From Fistulifera solaris (taxonomy: Eukaryota; Bacillariophyta; Bacillariophyceae; Naviculales; Stauroneidaceae), in NCBI GenBank assembly GCA_030295235.1, contig AP026131.1, forward strand, positions 1,426,001 through 1,490,000: a stretch of DNA of 64,000 bases, in the 5' to 3' direction. Each line of letters starts with the position of its first letter. Within the stretch, counting starts at the first letter, position 1. The notes under the pieces are model-generated. The model was not told the origin of the DNA. It saw only the letters and a program-made list of their open reading frames with translations, and made no database searches. Made by a program: the position numbers and the translations under genes. Below, piece by piece: positions 1-9,855 of the stretch.

Positions 1-1443
1 AGTCTTGGTTGGATAATTTTGTGACACACGAAGATGTCCGGGAACTCAAGAGCTTGGGGTTCAATATAATCAAGGCCCCCTTGCATTATGAATTGTTTAC
101 GTTGCCCATTCAAGAAGAGCCTGTTCGTGGACAAGATACTTGGATCATGACAGGATTCGAATTAGTGGATCAGCTTTTGGAGTGGGGCGGCGGAGGAAGA
201 GATATACGTGTTGCTGGATCTTCAAGCCGCTCCGGGTGGTCAGAACTTTGACAACGCTACAGATTACGACCCCAACTTTTATTCGTTTTGGCAAGATGGT
301 GAAAATCAGCGTAAAGCGATTGCCCTGTGGCGGGAGATTGCCATGCGGTACGCCGATAATCCTTGGGTAGCGGGTTACGACCTTTTGAATTCGGTTGGAT
401 GGAATTTCGACGAATTGGATATTACCAAACATCAAAATGGCTGTGACGAAGAGACAAATGGCCCCCTTCGTTTGTTTTACAATGGAGCGATCAATGCCAT
501 TCGCGACTTCGATACAAATCATATGATTGTGCTTGCTGGAAATTGTTGGGGTACGAACCACAAGGGTCTATTTCCCATGAATGACGATAATGTAGTTTTG
601 GGTTTCCGCATGTCTTGGACGTCGTTAAAAGAAGGAGAAAAGGCGCAGAGGGATGTGCCACCAGAAGAGACCATTTTTCAGCAACTATTCGAAAGGGAGA
701 AGTACAACGTTCCATTGCTAATGACACATGCAGGCGATTTTCACAACAAATGGTACTCGGATACAACGTCCATGCTGGAAGCGAATGATATTGGCTGGAC
801 ATGGTTTACGTGGAAAAAGATGAACTCAACGGATAGTCCCTTTGAAATTTACAGCACCACTTCGTACAATACTCTGCTTTCGCACTGGGATTACAACTGC
901 GATGACATTCATCAAGAAAGCGCTTTTCGCGCGCTCATGCAAATAGCAAACAATACACAGCTCAGCAAAACAAGGCGTAACCGACCAGTCATTGAAGCCT
1001 TGCTGAATGAAGTTCGAAATTGTGACTCAGCATTGCAATATGAAGTGACAACCGCTGAGCCTAGGCGAATTGAAGGTGAAGATTTCTGTATGTCCTTGGG
1101 CGTGGCTACAGAGCTTGGAGCAGACGTCGACTCGGTCGGATCTAATGTCGGCTGGCTAAACAGTGGATCGACCATATCATACAAAATTGGAGTCGCTGTT
1201 CCGGGCACCTATAACATAAAATTTCGAATAGCCAGCCCCTCGGGCGACGGTGGTCTTACCATCCAGTCGAATGGCGTCCAGATTGGATCGTCAAGCGGAT
1301 TCACGCGAACGTATGGCTGGCAAAATTGGGCAGACGTCGACACATCAGTGGTTTTGCCCACCGGTGTACAAGTTCTTGACATTATTTCAACAGGTCCAGG
1401 TTGGAATTTGAATTGGCTAGAGCTATCGTTCGTTTCCGCTTAG
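1..1443 (+). CDS. Secreted GH5-like protein with C-terminal CBM6, 5' end outside window, one frameshift
   Basis: The window opens inside this gene, so its N-terminus is missing. The visible part is a glycoside hydrolase family 5-like (beta/alpha)8 domain followed by a family-6 carbohydrate-binding-like module (from about 1065 to 1430, with the typical VGWLNSGSTISY start and a WNLNWLELS end). The reading frame changes at about 184-187, where a run of G has one base too many: upstream frame gives DQLLEW, and the downstream frame resumes with AAEEEIYVLLDLQAAPGG, matching the neighbouring paralogue at 1610-3992. The acid/base motif that family members show as NEP reads NSV here, and the nucleophile GE position reads TH, so hydrolase activity is doubtful. 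It is convergent with its paralogue, 166 bp away. Likely extracellular, binding cell-wall or storage glucans (inference). It may be a pseudogene if the frameshift is real. Confidence 0.75.
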
Positions 1444-1609
1444 TTTTGAATGGTTATGACTGTCCATTCGGCTTGTATCATATTATTTGATTCTTCAGCA
1501 TCACAGCAAAGGCGGTCAGTTGACCGTGTAACCAAGGCCGTAGTGACAAGAATAAGAGGCAGTCAGCTATAGCGATGTCCAGAGATACTAGAACTTTTCA
1601 TTATAAGTT

Positions 1610-3992
1610 TTAACCAATTTGACGGCTTTCCACTGTGTTATTACCTAGCAACATTTTGACAACCGACGATATTGGTTTTGCCCTGTACACCAGAGTGTTG
1701 TTGGCGATTTGCATCAAAGCACGAAAGGCGCTCTCTTCTTGGATGTTGCTGCAATTCTTGCTCCAATAATCTGCTAGTGTATTGTAGGACGTAGAACTAC
1801 CGAACTGAAAAGGCATCATTGTTGTATTGAGACCTTTCCATGTCCACCATAACCATCCCAGATCACTGGATTCCATTCTTTGAATGACACTCGCCGAAGA
1901 CTCATTAAGCTCGCCGCTGACATGCGTCATAATGACTGGCACGTTGTGTTTTTCTCTGTTTGCAATCAACGACTCTATGGTCTCCATCGCCGGTTCCATT
2001 CTGTATAAATGAAATCCAAGCGCTACATTCGTGTCATCAACCGGTAAAAGCCCTTGGTGATTCATGCCCCAACAATTGCCTGCTAATATAATCATATGGT
2101 GCTTATCAACTTCCCGGATGGCGGAAATGGCTTGTTCGTACAATGCCCGTAATGGTTTATTGGAGGTTTCGTCACAGCCATTCCAGTGTCGAGTCGCCCA
2201 TTCATCTTCTTGGAAATTCCAATCAACCGCGCTGAGCAGATCGTATCCCGCTAACCACGGATGCTCAGCATAGCGTCGGGCCAATTCTTGCCACAATGCG
2301 ATTGTTTTCCGTCTATTTTCCGCATATTCCCACAGCGAAGGGTTTTGCACATTAAAATCTGTGATGGGATCCAATCCCTGTCCTCCAGGTGCTGCCATCA
2401 TATCCAACAGTACATAGAGTTCGTGTTCCGAAGCCCAATCCATTAATTGATCCAACAAACGAAATCCTATAGCGGACCAAGTATCATATCCGGCCATCGA
2501 CTCTTCTTGTATCGGTAACGTAAAGAGTTTATAATGCAGTGGCACGCGAATGGCATTGAAACCAATTGCCTTGATCTCTTGCAAATCATATTTCGTGACA
2601 AACGATTGCAGCCAGGCTTGTTGAAAAGAACGACGAGAGTTCGTCCCTACCGTTGTTTCGACTCGTTTCCACCATTCACCCGCGGAAATGGAAGACGAAT
2701 TCATAACCAGATGCGGTGTCATCCAGCCACCCAATGCAACACCTCGTAGTAACAGAGGCTGATCTTTTGGATCACGTAAGATGGTTCCATCAGCGTGTAC
2801 AAAGCCTGTGGCCGTATCCGTAAACGATGTGGGTGTCGCTGTTGTGGGGGAAGACGAGGTAGGCGTTGCTGTAGGTTCCGCTGTTGGGAGAATGTCCTCG
2901 CTGGGTCTCGGCGTGAGAAGGCCATTGTGGGGTCTGGATGTGGGAGTCGCTGTGGGAATCTCCGCCTCCCAATCCCAACACCACCAGCGAAAATTCCATC
3001 CACCCTGTTCGACCGTCAATGTCATTGTAGTTCTTGCGGATGGCGTCAAATAGACCCATTCGGAGGATGCCTTTTCGTATTGGTACCAACTACTCGTCGC
3101 GGGCAATTGCGAAATCGTGAAGCGAATGGGTTCGGGTGCATTCTCTTCTATATTCTCTAATTCGACGCGAAAGGCTCCTTCACCACTGGGTGTGGAAACA
3201 CCAAAATGAAATTGATACCATCCTTCTCTTGGTAATGCCATATCATACACCACTAGATCCGAAGGATCCAACCAAGCCAAATTGGAAATTTCTTTTCCCT
3301 CAATGGTCATGCCTTGCACGAGACGATAGTCTCGAGCCGCTTGATACGTTTGTCTACATTCGCTGGAGGGTGTAGGAGTAATCGTCGTGTCCGGCACAAA
3401 GACGACCTTCGAGGGTGTTATCGAAGGCACCATCGAGGGTGTTATCGAAGGCTCCATCGAGGGCTCCATCGAGGGTTCCTTCGATACCTCCTCTGCGGCG
3501 GCGATGATGGTTGAATCGTTCGCAGACACAAGGATTGTAAATTAAAGCCACCTTGTAAAATCTGCAATTTCAGGGGAATCATGGCGGATTCGTTGCTCAC
3601 CGGGGGAATTGTGAATTGCGACGTCACGGATTGATAAGTATTCCAGTCGCCCGTGACAGGCATTTCGTACAAATGCGTATAATACTGTCGGGTGTCGGCA
3701 TGGACGACCATGACTTTTCCTTCTCCAGGAGGACTCGCAACCCTCCATTCGATTTCGTTATAGGAAGCAGAAGGAATTTCGTAAATAACCCAATCGTTCA
3801 CATCCAAATACCCCAATGCATCGGAAATTGGCAATACGCCTTGCATGGACGTATAATTTGTAGCCGGTACAAAAAGGTGCAGTTTTGAGCAACGGTGGCC
3901 GACGAGAAGCCCAACACGAGCACGGAAGCGACCGCTGCCGTTCTTCTCCGTTTTCGGCTGCGCTTCCCTTCACGCAAGGGTAAGAAGCTCAT
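1610..3992 (-). CDS. Secreted CBM6-CBM6-GH5-like protein, two frameshifts
   Basis: Read on the minus strand from ATG 3990-3992. A basic N-terminus and hydrophobic stretch ending in SSATVAQ form a signal peptide or anchor. Then come a first CBM6-like module (about 3885-3530), a short EPSMEPSMEPS linker, a second CBM6-like module (about 3380-2960), a Thr/Pro linker, and a GH5-like domain starting with LRGVALGGW (about 2790-1650). Joined length would be about 794 aa. Two single-base losses break the frame: one at the A/T run 3871-3875, one near 3515-3525. The first is placed by comparison with the second CBM6 of the gene at 7880-9283. The GH5 acid/base region reads DLLSAVDWNF instead of an NEP-type motif, and the nucleophile region reads IMTHVSGEL, so both catalytic Glu appear replaced. 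Inferred role: extracellular carbohydrate binding rather than hydrolysis. Confidence 0.75.
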
Positions 3993-4441
3993 TGTTTCGA
4001 TCGTTCTTCTGCAGTGGTGACTTGAAAGGAAGCTAATAACTTTGTAAGGGACTGTTCAATGGATGCTTCCTTCTTGAGGAAAGGAAAGTCGTTGTCGTCG
4101 ATCGATCTCGTGCAAGAAAACGTGTGAAGCGGCCGAAAAGGCCCGACAAAATTGTGCTCGGAGTTTATACGAGAAGTACTCTTTGGGTGAGTGCCATCGT
4201 CGCACCGCTGCCGAAATTAACGGCGACGAAAACTCATGACGCGTGACTGACTCGTGACTGCGTCGACGCATTCTAAAGCAACTATTTCCTTCATCGAGCC
4301 AAACTAAGACCTACTTTTGTTAATAAAGGATGAATGCAGTGTTATCCAGTTTCATTATGATTACTGTTTTATGAACGCTTGTTTTGATATGCATTATAAA
4401 CCGGAGCTGGATGCACCAGCTTTGTGTAGATCGGCGCTGGT
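3993..4441. other. Intergenic, 5' of the CBM6-GH5 gene
   Basis: This gap holds the presumed promoter of the minus-strand gene ending upstream at 3992 and the 3' flank of the next minus-strand gene. I see no ORF with family features. A short repeated word (cgtgactg) occurs near 4240-4260. Confidence 0.5.
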
Positions 4442-5398
4442 TTATTTCTGATACGCGACGGATCGAGCCATCCCAATGATGGGATCGTAATCGTAGACGG
4501 CGGCTCCTCCGGATTTAGGGAAACGAAAGACCAGTGTTTGTTTTCCACCGACGGTTTCTACTTTGGGATATCCGGTTGGCATTTTCACGATGCGACCATC
4601 GATGTTGATGTTTTTCGCCAACAAGAGAGGAATGCCGGCACCGAGATCACCGTTTTTAATTTTCTTGTTGCGGCCTTGAATTTCAATGCCGACATCAATG
4701 AAATCACCGGTACCGTCTTGGCAAGGACTGCACCATTTCCAATCCAACAGTTGCACAGAGAATTTGAAATCACCCGGCAAGACTTTCATCAATTCTCCGG
4801 TATTCGAAACGACTTCACCACCTTCCATCATAATGTAAGCGTCAATTTGAACGGATCCGACATTCGAGACAGCCGAAGTGAAGGAGAATGATTTGGCGTC
4901 AAGGCCGTACAAATCGGTGTCAAACAAAGAAGTAAAGGCGAACTTCTGACTAGCGAACGACTCGATGGTGTGTTTGATTTTGCCGGCCTTGCCCACAACT
5001 TTCCCGGTCTTGCCGCTCACTTCACGAAGGAAACCCATTCTCATGGTGACCGCATTGGGATCGGAAATGCCCGGATAGCGGTTGTCGTACAAGGTGATCT
5101 TGCCGCTGTTGCCGTGCGTAAAGACGGCCGTGTGAATAATGGGCTCGGGTTGTTCCGAAGGCGCTTCACTCGGACTGGAAGTAGGATTGGGGGTGGGAGC
5201 TCGAGTGGGAGCTCGCGTTGGGGCAACCGTCGGTGCTTCCGACGACAAAGTCGGTTCACTGGTGGTAACCCCGGAAGTCGGTTCATCGCTCGCCTGTACA
5301 GATGAAGGTGCAGGAGTCGGCACCTCGATAGCAATCGCTTGACTCACGAATGCGAGAAGCATGAGAGCTCTCACGAGTACTGTCATTGACGTTGCCAT
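4442..5398 (-). CDS. Secreted protein with Pro/Thr linker and an unrecognised conserved-looking domain
   Basis: ATG 5396-5398 is chosen because it directly precedes a clear signal peptide (MATSMTVLVRAL... ending SQAIA); an in-frame upstream ATG at 5467 would bury the signal. After the signal comes a linker of about 70 residues made of Ser, Thr, Pro and Glu with APTRAPTRAPTPNPT-type repeats, then a globular domain of about 215 residues with few cysteines (WKWCSPCQDG) and motifs LYDNRYPGISDP and FDTDLYGLDAKSF. I do not recognise the domain with confidence; it reminds me of extracellular matrix proteins of algae and corals, but that is only an impression. The protein is about 318 aa and complete. 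It sits in a row of secreted-protein genes. Confidence 0.75.
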   Translation of the reverse strand: MATSMTVLVRALMLLAFVSQAIAIEVPTPAPSSVQASDEPTSGVTTSEPTLSSEAPTVAPTRAPTRAPTPNPTSSPSEAPSEQPEPIIHTAVFTHGNSGKITLYDNRYPGISDPNAVTMRMGFLREVSGKTGKVVGKAGKIKHTIESFASQKFAFTSLFDTDLYGLDAKSFSFTSAVSNVGSVQIDAYIMMEGGEVVSNTGELMKVLPGDFKFSVQLLDWKWCSPCQDGTGDFIDVGIEIQGRNKKIKNGDLGAGIPLLLAKNINIDGRIVKMPTGYPKVETVGGKQTLVFRFPKSGGAAVYDYDPIIGMARSVAYQK

Positions 5399-5469
5399 TT
5401 TGAAAAGAGCCGTGCTTGTGTTGTTTTCGAGATGTTGTACGAAGCTCGATTGTATTTGTGAGAACAAGT

Positions 5470-6100
5470 CAAGGAAAGATGGCTGTTGAGTTCTTGAAAT
5501 AAATTGTGATCGTGAGGCCGATCTTTTACGGAGGAAAGGTAATCCTCCGGCAAAGAATATTCATTGAGACCCGTTTGGCGTTAACGGTTTCAAATGGGAG
5601 GATACACATGGGAGTGGTACTTCTTATTTTTTAGGTTGTAGGTTGTAGGTTGTAGCTGATAGTACGTAGTAGGGAGATAGAAACGGCGTTAAAATTCTGC
5701 CTCGCCCTAGGCTCTACGTAGAAATTTGTACTGAGAGGCAGAATTTTAACGTCCTTTCATACAGTACCAGGTAGCAGTTAGGTAGAAGTTAGAAGTTAAC
5801 TACACTGGTAGCGGCCTTTCGGCTTTCGGCTGAGATGATTTCCTACTGTTGGGTCATCGGTCATAGTCACAAGTCACAAAAAGACTTTAGAGGAAAATAA
5901 CCAGGACCAGGACCAGGACACAGGAGCCGAGCCCGCCCAGTTGCCAGGAGCAGGAGCCAGAGCCAGGAGCCAGGAGTGAAGACGAGGAACGAGGAACGAG
6001 GAACGATGACCAAAAGAACCAAGAACAAGAATCAAGAAATTACAACATACAACATACATGAATACAAGCACATCTCATGTCACACTTCACACTGTACTAC
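5470..6100. repeat. Low-complexity and microsatellite-like intergenic DNA
   Basis: The stretch has several short tandem words: gtaggtt at 5633-5655, caggac near 5908-5928, and gaacgag near 5985-6004. It also contains one copy of the short hairpin repeat listed separately. I see no gene. Confidence 0.7.
5687..5751. repeat. Hairpin repeat, copy A
   Basis: A 65-bp imperfect palindrome with 17-bp perfect arms: cgttaaaattctgcctc on the left and its reverse complement on the right. The loop contains ctacgtag. The same unit recurs at 44894-45747 (interrupted), 50268-50337, 50352-50416 and, inverted and partial, 50427-50475. Confidence 0.9.
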
Positions 6101-6134
6101 GTGTGTCGTATGTGACATATCACATGTTACAAGT

Positions 6135-7016
6135 AAGGACGTATAAAAATGTAAGGACGTGGAGCGTTTCTGGAGGTTTTGACACCCTGAGCGCTGAATC
6201 CCAGTCCGTCATGACACCGTTTTTCAGTACATTTCTACAGCACGTCTTGATTTTCGTACATGCGATAATTACCGGACCTGAGGAGGAGAAAACGCATCTT
6301 CATTACGTGAAATAACACGTGCAACCGACCATATTGTATTCGACTATTTTATATTGATTCTCAACTATCTTTGAATCTAATTTTTGTTTTAATCTACTTT
6401 AAATAATATTGGAATGTTGTGGTATGCTTGTTGTTCCAGGAATCAATGAAATAGCGGCTCATTAAGAAAATTTGGCTGTTGTTGCATGCACTCCTACCTT
6501 TATAAATGCACTTATTGAATCGTCTGGGGGTAAACTCCTGTATATTTTAATAGGAAAATGAAGTTTAAAAGCTATATTGTCAGTTTAATCAACTGCATCG
6601 CCATTTACCGGTTCCGCTGGTTGTGTGAACCTTGCCCATGGTCGGGGCTGGAGAATTGTTGAGAAGGCACTAGTTCAATTGTAACCTTTTCGGTCGACCA
6701 CAGAAGTATTTTCCGACCGGATCTCTCAATTGTCCTCAACTAGTGACTATAGAAGCTTTGTAGATTAAAAGATAACAATAACAATACATATTTCGATCAA
6801 AAGAGATCGTTTCTGTTGTGGTCCAAATTGCGCGCTTTTTCATGTAAATGAAGGCTCGTTTTCTCCACCGGGGTCCGGAAATTATCGCATGTACGAAAAA
6901 TAACATGGGCAAAAAACGGTGTGATAACAGACTGCGATTCAGCGCTCAGGGTGACACGGATCTATCACGGAGCTTGTGCGTGCGCCCCGCGTCCTTACAT
7001 TTTTATACGTCCTTAA
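6135..7016. mobile_element. Non-autonomous foldback/MITE-like element with 8-bp direct repeats
   Basis: The two ends are inverted copies: aaggacgtataaaaatg at the left and its complement at about 7000-7014. Similarity continues inward for about 180 bp on each side with mismatches (shared words such as ccctgagcgctgaatc and acatgcgataatt). The element is flanked by ttacaagt at 6127-6134 and again at 7017-7024, as expected for an 8-bp target-site duplication (hAT- or Mutator-like). No transposase ORF is visible. The flanking DNA is itself rich in ttacaag-like words, so the duplication is suggestive rather than certain. Confidence 0.75.
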
Positions 7017-7024
7017 TTACAAGT

Positions 7025-7879
7025 TACAAGGCTTTACATCTTATGACTTATGACTTATCGCTATCATCCATCATCCCACATCCCACCACCCTCCGTGTAC
7101 CTTGTACTCTATAATCTACGCTCATCCTACTTCTTCCGAACTCCGAACTCCGAGCAACTGAGAACCGAGCACCGAGAACCGAGAACCGAGCGCCGAAGAA
7201 CACCGAACACAGATACGCTGTAAAACGTAAAAGTACAGTGGTATGTGGTATACTTTGTAATCAATAATGACCTATGACCTATGACCAATGACGCCAAGGA
7301 CAGTACTAACGATGCGGAGTATAAGTATACAGTATACAGTGATGACGAAAAACTCAGGACTTGGCTCTTGGATCTTCCTATTTTTTTTTCATACTGAGTT
7401 AAGACAATAGACAATAGGTCTAACAAAATTTACAGACGCCCTAGACTACTCGTAGTCTAGTCTACCTTGCAGTGGCGACGACAGCAAATTTCATAACAAT
7501 AAAGAACGAAGCATTAGCGGAGTAGCTGATCAAGCTTAGCGAAGCCTGGTCTGCTGCTCTCTTTCCAATACACCGTAGTACTATATCTAGATAAGAAGAG
7601 CTAGGACGATTAATTCCGTTGCATAGTTTCGAGTTGAAAGTTCCACCTTTCATAACACCAACTGATCTTTTGTCCATGCGATGGCAAGAACTAGGTTTAC
7701 CAAGAAGAGCTCTAAAGCGGCCAATATTTCATGACTACCCAGCTGAAATCACATACACCATGCTTCCATGTACGTCAGGAGATGTTATAATGGATGCTTG
7801 TCATATGCGAACCGCCAATCCACTTGCAGCTTCGTTCACCTGTTATTTGGATTGTTTCTTTTATCTGTCAACAACTTTC
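7025..7879. other. Intergenic, low-complexity, no supported gene
   Basis: Short tandem words occur at 7155-7195 (accgagaaccgag type) and 7265-7290 (atgacct type). A small palindrome around agactactcgtagtct lies near 7444. The short ORFs here show no family features. Confidence 0.5.
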
Positions 7880-9283
7880 TTAAAAGGGTGAGGAACAGTC
7901 GTGAGGCGGCCGCACTGGTGCTTCAGAGTTAGTTCTCGTAAACGTCGCTGCTGCCGTCGGTTCCATCGTCGGTGGACCAGGAATCTGGAACGGTGGTACC
8001 TCAGAAGTGGTTTCTCGAAAGCAAAGAGATTGTAAATTCCAACCATCACTGTAGATTTTCATTTCGAGTTGATATGGTGTAGCTGTCGAGGTAGGCAAAG
8101 CAAGAACGGTACTGGCGACTTGCCAGGTTGTCCAGTTTCCCGTCATGGGTAATTTGTTTTGCAGCATCAACGGTGTTTGTGATGCGGCATCGAGCAACAA
8201 AAATGATCCCATTCCTTCAGGACTGGCGACTACAGTGTCTAATTGATATGTTCCGGATGGTAAAGTAGCATTGTAAACGATCCAATCTCCCGCGTCCAAA
8301 TAACCCACGTAATCTGTACCCACTTCGTAGCTCACACCTGACATAGAAGTATAGTCAGATGCATTCATGAACAAGCTGCACTCGTCAGGACTGTTCACAG
8401 GCGGAAGTATGGAGGTAAGTGGAACAGAGACGGGAGTCGTTACGGGGGCAATGGGCTTAGATACCGGTGCCGCAACTGGTATTACGACAGGAGCCATCAC
8501 CGGAGACGCCACAGGAACCGTGACAGGTGCTGAAACTGGAGCGAAGAGAGGAGGCATCGCTTCTGGCGCCATTGGAATGACCACTGAAGGGATGACCGGA
8601 GCAAGAGGAGCTGCCATAGGAGCACTTGTCAACACTGCCGGAGCAGTCGTCAGTGATGTTACTGTCGGAGCAGTGGTTTCTGAGACTGGTGGCATTACGG
8701 GAGCCATCGTTGTCGAGACATTAGGTGACGAAACAACATCCATCGGCAACAAATTCATCCATTGCAAACTCCATCCTCCTTGATCGACAAAGAATTCGAT
8801 GGTATGCAATCCCACGGGCAAGGTCAAATTCGTGGAAACTGTCGTCCAGGCACTGCCTGAAAAAGGCAGATCCGAAAATGTCGCCAAAACCGCACGCGTG
8901 TCAACCGAAACCACACGCACCGATCCCCCTTCCGCCGCGGACGAAATCCGCAACGACAACTGATACAATCCTTCCTCGGGTATCCCCAAGACATAGCGCA
9001 ACCAGTCATTTTGTTGTAAATTTATGACGCTCTTCGTTCCTTCGGACGATACAGCTACCGTGGCTGTACTGGGTGTTTGTGTAAAAGATGCTGTAGCATA
9101 ATCGGCGGCCGAAATAAGACTGGTAAAAGCCGGATGTTGGGAGCCCCATTGCAGTTGTCGTGTGTGTTGTGGGAAGGATTGCGTTCGTCGTCGCCGTACG
9201 GACTCTGTGTCGCCGTATGGACACGTAGCATTGACTGCCAAAGCAGTAATTGTGAGAATGATTGCAGATACAAGGGCCGTCAT
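7880..9283 (-). CDS. Secreted protein with two CBM6-like modules joined by a Pro/Val-rich linker
   Basis: ATG 9281-9283 begins a signal peptide (ALVSAIILTITALAVNA). The protein of 467 aa has a first CBM6-like module at about residues 50-180 (NDWLRYVLGIPEEGLYQLSL, GGWSLQWMNL), a linker of about 120 residues with repeated APV/PVxAPV units, and a second CBM6-like module at about 300-420 (VGYLDAGDWIVY, GWNLQSLCF). A Pro/Thr-rich tail ends in CSSPF. Unlike the two relatives at 1-1443 and 1610-3992 it has no GH5 domain, and none is seen downstream, so it is either a binding-only protein or a shortened copy. It is likely exported and may bind wall polysaccharide (inference). It is divergent from the gene starting at 9856. 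Confidence 0.8.
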   Translation of the reverse strand: MTALVSAIILTITALAVNATCPYGDTESVRRRRTQSFPQHTRQLQWGSQHPAFTSLISAADYATASFTQTPSTATVAVSSEGTKSVINLQQNDWLRYVLGIPEEGLYQLSLRISSAAEGGSVRVVSVDTRAVLATFSDLPFSGSAWTTVSTNLTLPVGLHTIEFFVDQGGWSLQWMNLLPMDVVSSPNVSTTMAPVMPPVSETTAPTVTSLTTAPAVLTSAPMAAPLAPVIPSVVIPMAPEAMPPLFAPVSAPVTVPVASPVMAPVVIPVAAPVSKPIAPVTTPVSVPLTSILPPVNSPDECSLFMNASDYTSMSGVSYEVGTDYVGYLDAGDWIVYNATLPSGTYQLDTVVASPEGMGSFLLLDAASQTPLMLQNKLPMTGNWTTWQVASTVLALPTSTATPYQLEMKIYSDGWNLQSLCFRETTSEVPPFQIPGPPTMEPTAAATFTRTNSEAPVRPPHDCSSPF

Positions 9284-9855
9284 TCGTCTGTTTGAAAGAA
9301 GTAAATATGGGGAGACTTGGTAGGAATCGCTCTCTCACGCGACAAGCTCGATCTGGAAAATTGAAAAGAAAGGTTCGTCTTTTCTTTCAGGGACAACAAG
9401 ACTTCTTGTAACAAGGGATAACAAAAGGACCGAAGGTGTTGATGCGAAAGAAAAAGCCATCGGCATCATCTCGCAACAATAGGCTTCGCGGGCATTTTCT
9501 GGACTTTTTACAGCTCGTTCTTTTGGCAAACAGTCAAAGTCCACCATACTCAAATGTTTATACTAAAATCAACTCCAAACTTCAAGGGCCTTATTGGGCT
9601 GAAATCATCATCGTGAATGAGCTTTCCGTGATTAAAATGTTGCATTCCATCCGTCCGTCGCTCGTATGTTCTGATCCGAAGCCAACAAAATGCGAGGAGC
9701 ACGTTTCCACTTGCGCATCGTTCCATAATCCATTCGAGCAAGAGGAGACGAGTGGATAATTTTCTTTGCTATAGACCAATCACTCAATCTTCTTTGCGTT
9801 TTAGCATACTCTAACGACTGATTTCGAGATACGAGCGCAAAAAAGTTGCGGAAGA
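9284..9855. promoter_or_regulatory. Divergent promoter interval
   Basis: About 570 bp separate the start codons of two divergently read genes. It presumably holds both promoters. I see no defined motif and no convincing ORF. Confidence 0.4.
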
